A stretch of 9,467 nt of DNA. Source: Betaproteobacteria bacterium. GTDB taxonomy: Bacteria > Pseudomonadota > Gammaproteobacteria > Burkholderiales > Burkholderiaceae_C. The stretch spans positions 1 to 9,467 of the forward strand of contig JANXLW010000095.1 in the NCBI GenBank assembly GCA_025354965.1, written 5' to 3'. Position 1 is the first letter of the stretch. Each line of letters starts with the position of its first letter. Position numbers and translations under genes: made by a program. The notes under the pieces are model-generated. The model was not told where the DNA came from. It searched no databases and saw only the letters and a list, made by a program, of their open reading frames with translations. This document shows, in pieces, positions 7,172-9,467 of the stretch.

Positions 7172-7594
7172 ATGCACATCTGGAAAAGAACGATCTCGGT
7201 GGAAAGTCTCACTGCGGTCAGTGAAAACACCGCAGTTCCTCATCTCGGAATTGAGTTTCTGGAAGTGGGTGAGGACTTCATCCGGGCTCGCGTCCCGGTG
7301 GACAAGCGCACCCAACAACCCTATGGCCTGTTGCACGGTGGCGTCAGCGTGGTACTGGCCGAGACACTGGGCACCTGCGGCGCGGTCTGCGCCAGCCTTG
7401 AAGGTCATCGGGCGGTGGGGTTGGATATCAACGCCAATCACATCAAAGGCACTATCAGCGGCTGGGTCACCGGCACCGCTCGCCCGGTGCACATCGGTCG
7501 TACGACGCAAGTCTGGCAGATCGACATGCACAACGATGCCGGAGAACTGACCTGTGTGTCGCGCATCACGCTGGCGATGTTGGCGCCGCGTTAA
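7172..7594 (+). CDS. Hotdog-fold acyl-CoA thioesterase, EntH/MenI (PaaI-like) family
   Basis: A 140-residue single-domain hotdog thioesterase that hydrolyses acyl-CoA or aryl-CoA (or acyl-carrier-protein) thioesters in the cytosol. The start MHIWKRTISVESL at 7172 lines up with the N-terminus of E. coli EntH/YdiI-type proteins (MIWKR), so the ATG is preferred to an in-frame TTG at 7133; TTGGA lies 6 nt upstream. Active-site residues of the family are present: Gln49, His55 in GLLHGG, and catalytic Glu64 in LAETLGT. The end, DMHNDAGELTCVSRITLAMLAP, is also typical. No enterobactin or menaquinone genes are nearby. It is divergent from aacS and converges with the adenosyltransferase, leaving 7 nt between stops and no recognisable terminator. 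A role in hydrolysing stray or dead-end CoA esters of the aacS pathway is possible but inferred only from position. Confidence 0.9.
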   Translation: MHIWKRTISVESLTAVSENTAVPHLGIEFLEVGEDFIRARVPVDKRTQQPYGLLHGGVSVVLAETLGTCGAVCASLEGHRAVGLDINANHIKGTISGWVTGTARPVHIGRTTQVWQIDMHNDAGELTCVSRITLAMLAPR

Positions 7595-7601
7595 CTTTCG
7601 A

Positions 7602-8180
7602 TCACACAGAGCCGTCTCCCGCAAGACGCTCGCTATGCCAGTACACGTCATCGCCCACGCTGCCATCGTTGCGGTGACGGTTGAGCACACGGGCCAGCAC
7701 AAACAACAAATCGCTCAAGCGATTCAGGTACTGGCGCGGCCTGTCCTTCAGCACCTCCTGGCTTTCCAGCGCCACCACCGCACGCTCGGCACGGCGCGCC
7801 ACTGTGCGACACACGTGAGCCAGTGACGCAGCACGGGACCCGGCCGGCAAAATGAATTCCTGCAGTCGCGGCAACGTTGAGTTGTGTTCGGCCAAGGCCG
7901 AGTCCAGGGCCAGCACGGCTTCGGGCTTGAGCAACTCAAAGCCGGGGATCGACAGCTCACCGCCCAGATTGAAAAGCTGATGCTGAATCTCGACCAACAA
8001 AGAACGCACCTCAGCGGGCATGTCTTCGCACAACAACACACCAATATTGGAATTGAGTTCATCCACCTCGCCCATGGCGTGCACGCGCAAGCTGTTTTTC
8101 GAGACTCGGGTGTTATCGCCCAGACCTGTGGTGCCGTTGTCGCCAGTGCGGGTGGCAATTTGTGTTAGTCGTTGTCCCAT
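7602..8180 (-). CDS. pduO: Cob(I)alamin (cob(I)yrinic acid a,c-diamide) adenosyltransferase, PduO type
   Basis: Transfers the adenosyl group of ATP to cob(I)alamin to make coenzyme B12. The 192-residue length is normal for a single-domain PduO-type enzyme. The N-terminal ATP-binding signature TRTGDNGTTGLGD (10-22) is intact, followed by VSKNSLRVHAMGEVDELNSNIG (27-47). The helical-bundle signatures CRTVARRAERAVVAL (124-138), with the family's key Arg and Glu residues, and YLNRLSDLLFVLAR (151-164) are all present. This separates it from the CobA/CobO (P-loop) and EutT types. The start at 8180 has a strong GAGGAG 7 nt upstream. It converges with the thioesterase gene and diverges from the D-lactate dehydrogenase gene. 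No cobalamin riboswitch or B12-dependent mutase is visible in the window. Confidence 0.95.
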   Translation of the reverse strand: MGQRLTQIATRTGDNGTTGLGDNTRVSKNSLRVHAMGEVDELNSNIGVLLCEDMPAEVRSLLVEIQHQLFNLGGELSIPGFELLKPEAVLALDSALAEHNSTLPRLQEFILPAGSRAASLAHVCRTVARRAERAVVALESQEVLKDRPRQYLNRLSDLLFVLARVLNRHRNDGSVGDDVYWHSERLAGDGSV

Positions 8181-8187
8181 GCAAAAG

Positions 8188-8193
8188 CTCCTC
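8188..8193 (-). promoter_or_regulatory. Ribosome-binding site of the adenosyltransferase gene
   Basis: GAGGAG on the minus strand, 7 nt before the ATG at 8180-8178. This is ideal spacing and settles the start codon. Confidence 0.8.
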
Positions 8194-8286
8194 GTTTGGT
8201 GCTATTGTTGCAGCAAACTCTTCGCCTTGCGGGACAAGCAGTAGCTGCGCGAAGGGAGCGTGCAATATCCTCAACTGATTGGAAAC

Positions 8287-9467
8287 ATGAACACCCTGCA
8301 AGCCCATCGGGTCACTGAAATCCACCAGCGCAGCGTACCCACAGCGTTGATTGACGCGCTGAAGGCGCGCTTTCACGAGCGTTGCTCCACCGCCCTGGTA
8401 GTGCGTGAACAGCACGGACGGGACGAGTCTTCATTTGAAGCGCCGCCGCCGGCCGCCGTGATCTTTGCCGAGTGCACGGCCGACGTCGCTGATGCGGTCA
8501 AGCTGGCCAGCAACCACAGCGTACCCGTGATTCCCTTTGGTGTCGGTTCGTCCCTTGAAGGTCATTTGCTGGCTGTGCAAGGCGGCATCAGCATTGATGT
8601 GAGCCGCATGAACCAGGTGCTTTCAATCAACGCTGAAGACCTGACGGTGACAGTGCAAGCCGGCGTGACACGCAAGCAGCTCAACGATGCGGTCAAGTCT
8701 ACCGGTCTGTTCTTTCCGATCGACCCCGGTGCCGATGCAACGATTGGCGGCATGAGCGCCACCCGTGCCAGTGGCACCAATGCCGTACGCTATGGCACCA
8801 TGCGCGAGAACGTACTGGCGCTAGAAGTGGTTACTGCCAGCGGAGAGGTCATCCGTACCGGCACCCGCGCGAAGAAGAGCAGCGCTGGCTACGACCTCAC
8901 ACGCCTGATGGTGGGCAGCGAAGGCACGCTGGGTGTGATCACTGAAATAACGGTGAAACTCTATCCGCTGCCGGAGGCGATCTCGGCCGCCATTTGCTCG
9001 TTCCCGAGCATTGAGGCGGCCGTGCGCACCACCATCCAAATCATCCAGATGGGCATACCAATTGCCCGCGTCGAGTTGATTGACGGCAACACTGTGCGCA
9101 TGGTCAATGCCTACGCCCGTCTAGAACTGTTGGATTCACCGTTGCTGCTGATGGAGTTTCACGGTTCGCCGGCCAGCGTGAAGGAGCAAGCCGAGTCGGT
9201 GCAGGAAATTGCCCTTGAGTTTGGTGGCGATGCTTTTGAGTGGGCCACCACACCAGAAGAGCGCACGCGCCTGTGGACGGCCAGGCATAACGCCTACTTT
9301 GCGGCCATCCAGTCAAAGCCCGGTTGCCGCGCTATTTCAACCGACACTTGCGTCCCGATTTCCAGACTGGCCGACTGCCTTCTGGATTCGGTGGAAGAGG
9401 CTGACGCCAGCGGTATTCCGTACTTTTTGGTTGGTCATGTGGGCGACGGCAACTTTCACTTCGGTTA
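8287..9467 (+). CDS. dld: D-lactate dehydrogenase (cytochrome), LDHD/GlcD-type FAD-linked oxidase (truncated by window edge)
   Basis: The first 393 codons of an FAD-linked oxidase of the vanillyl-alcohol-oxidase fold that oxidises D-lactate (or a related D-2-hydroxyacid) to the 2-oxoacid and passes electrons to the respiratory chain. The FAD-binding PCMH domain spans about 54-230: VIPFGVGSSLEGH (81-93), QGGISIDVSRMNQVLSI, FFPIDPGADATIGGMSATRASGTNAVRYGTMRENV (142-176) and VGSEGTLGVITE (209-220). The C-terminal substrate domain begins near 232, with EFHGS, the SRLADC region and the metal/flavin signature GHVGDGNFH (383-391) just before the edge. These blocks closely resemble mammalian and bacterial D-lactate dehydrogenase (LDHD) rather than glycolate oxidase GlcD. 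The remaining C-terminus, roughly 70-80 residues, is outside. The ATG at 8287 has only a weak GGA upstream; an in-frame GTG at 8260 is less likely. A 106-nt region divides it from the divergent adenosyltransferase gene, with no clear promoter hexamers. Confidence 0.9.
   Translation, partial: MNTLQAHRVTEIHQRSVPTALIDALKARFHERCSTALVVREQHGRDESSFEAPPPAAVIFAECTADVADAVKLASNHSVPVIPFGVGSSLEGHLLAVQGGISIDVSRMNQVLSINAEDLTVTVQAGVTRKQLNDAVKSTGLFFPIDPGADATIGGMSATRASGTNAVRYGTMRENVLALEVVTASGEVIRTGTRAKKSSAGYDLTRLMVGSEGTLGVITEITVKLYPLPEAISAAICSFPSIEAAVRTTIQIIQMGIPIARVELIDGNTVRMVNAYARLELLDSPLLLMEFHGSPASVKEQAESVQEIALEFGGDAFEWATTPEERTRLWTARHNAYFAAIQSKPGCRAISTDTCVPISRLADCLLDSVEEADASGIPYFLVGHVGDGNFHFG

Noticed and set aside
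7082..7702. A 206-codon minus-strand open frame across the thioesterase gene
   Set aside because: It overlaps the thioesterase, which has a full family match, and runs into the end of the adenosyltransferase gene; its translation shows no family pattern.
8181..8286. Cobalamin riboswitch or structured leader between pduO and dld
   Set aside because: The gap is 106 nt, too short for a full B12 riboswitch, and only small inverted repeats such as CTTCGC/GCGAAG are seen.

Overview
The window looks like a chromosomal segment of a betaproteobacterium, most likely Burkholderiales/Comamonadaceae (Rhodoferax- or Polaromonas-like). This rests on gene content, moderately high GC and the style of the proteins. 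It is inference, because no rRNA or other phylogenetic marker is present. I see no insertion sequence, phage gene, tRNA, rRNA or CRISPR array. Nine protein-coding genes fill almost the whole window, and no gene-free stretch exceeds about 150 bases.

Left end (1-778), minus strand: the start of a ferrous-iron uptake operon, feoA followed 7 nt later by feoB, which is cut by the window edge. Its promoter lies at about 751-778 and is overlapped by a strong Fur-box-like palindrome (739-769), so iron repression is the expected control.

Centre (849-7057), minus strand: four genes in one direction. In transcription order they are an acetoacetyl-CoA synthetase (aacS), a RutR-like TetR-family regulator, a large FAD-dependent dehydrogenase of the 3-ketosteroid-dehydrogenase/fumarate-reductase fold, and a thiamine-diphosphate enzyme resembling the acetolactate synthase large subunit. 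The last three are separated by only 14-26 nt and two have strong GAGGAG ribosome-binding sites. This looks like a regulated catabolic operon whose substrate I cannot name. A plausible reading is that the flavoenzyme oxidises a cyclic or branched ketone-type substrate, the ThDP enzyme makes or breaks a C-C bond next to a carbonyl, and aacS activates a released 3-oxoacid. It is the best candidate here for an undescribed system.

Right side (7172-9467): a hotdog-fold acyl-CoA thioesterase of the EntH/MenI family is divergent from aacS across a 114-nt promoter region. It converges with a PduO-type cob(I)alamin adenosyltransferase, with only 7 nt between the stop codons. That gene in turn diverges across 106 nt from a D-lactate dehydrogenase (LDHD/GlcD type), which is truncated by the right edge. 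The thioesterase may belong functionally with aacS; the adenosyltransferase and D-lactate dehydrogenase look like ordinary housekeeping genes.
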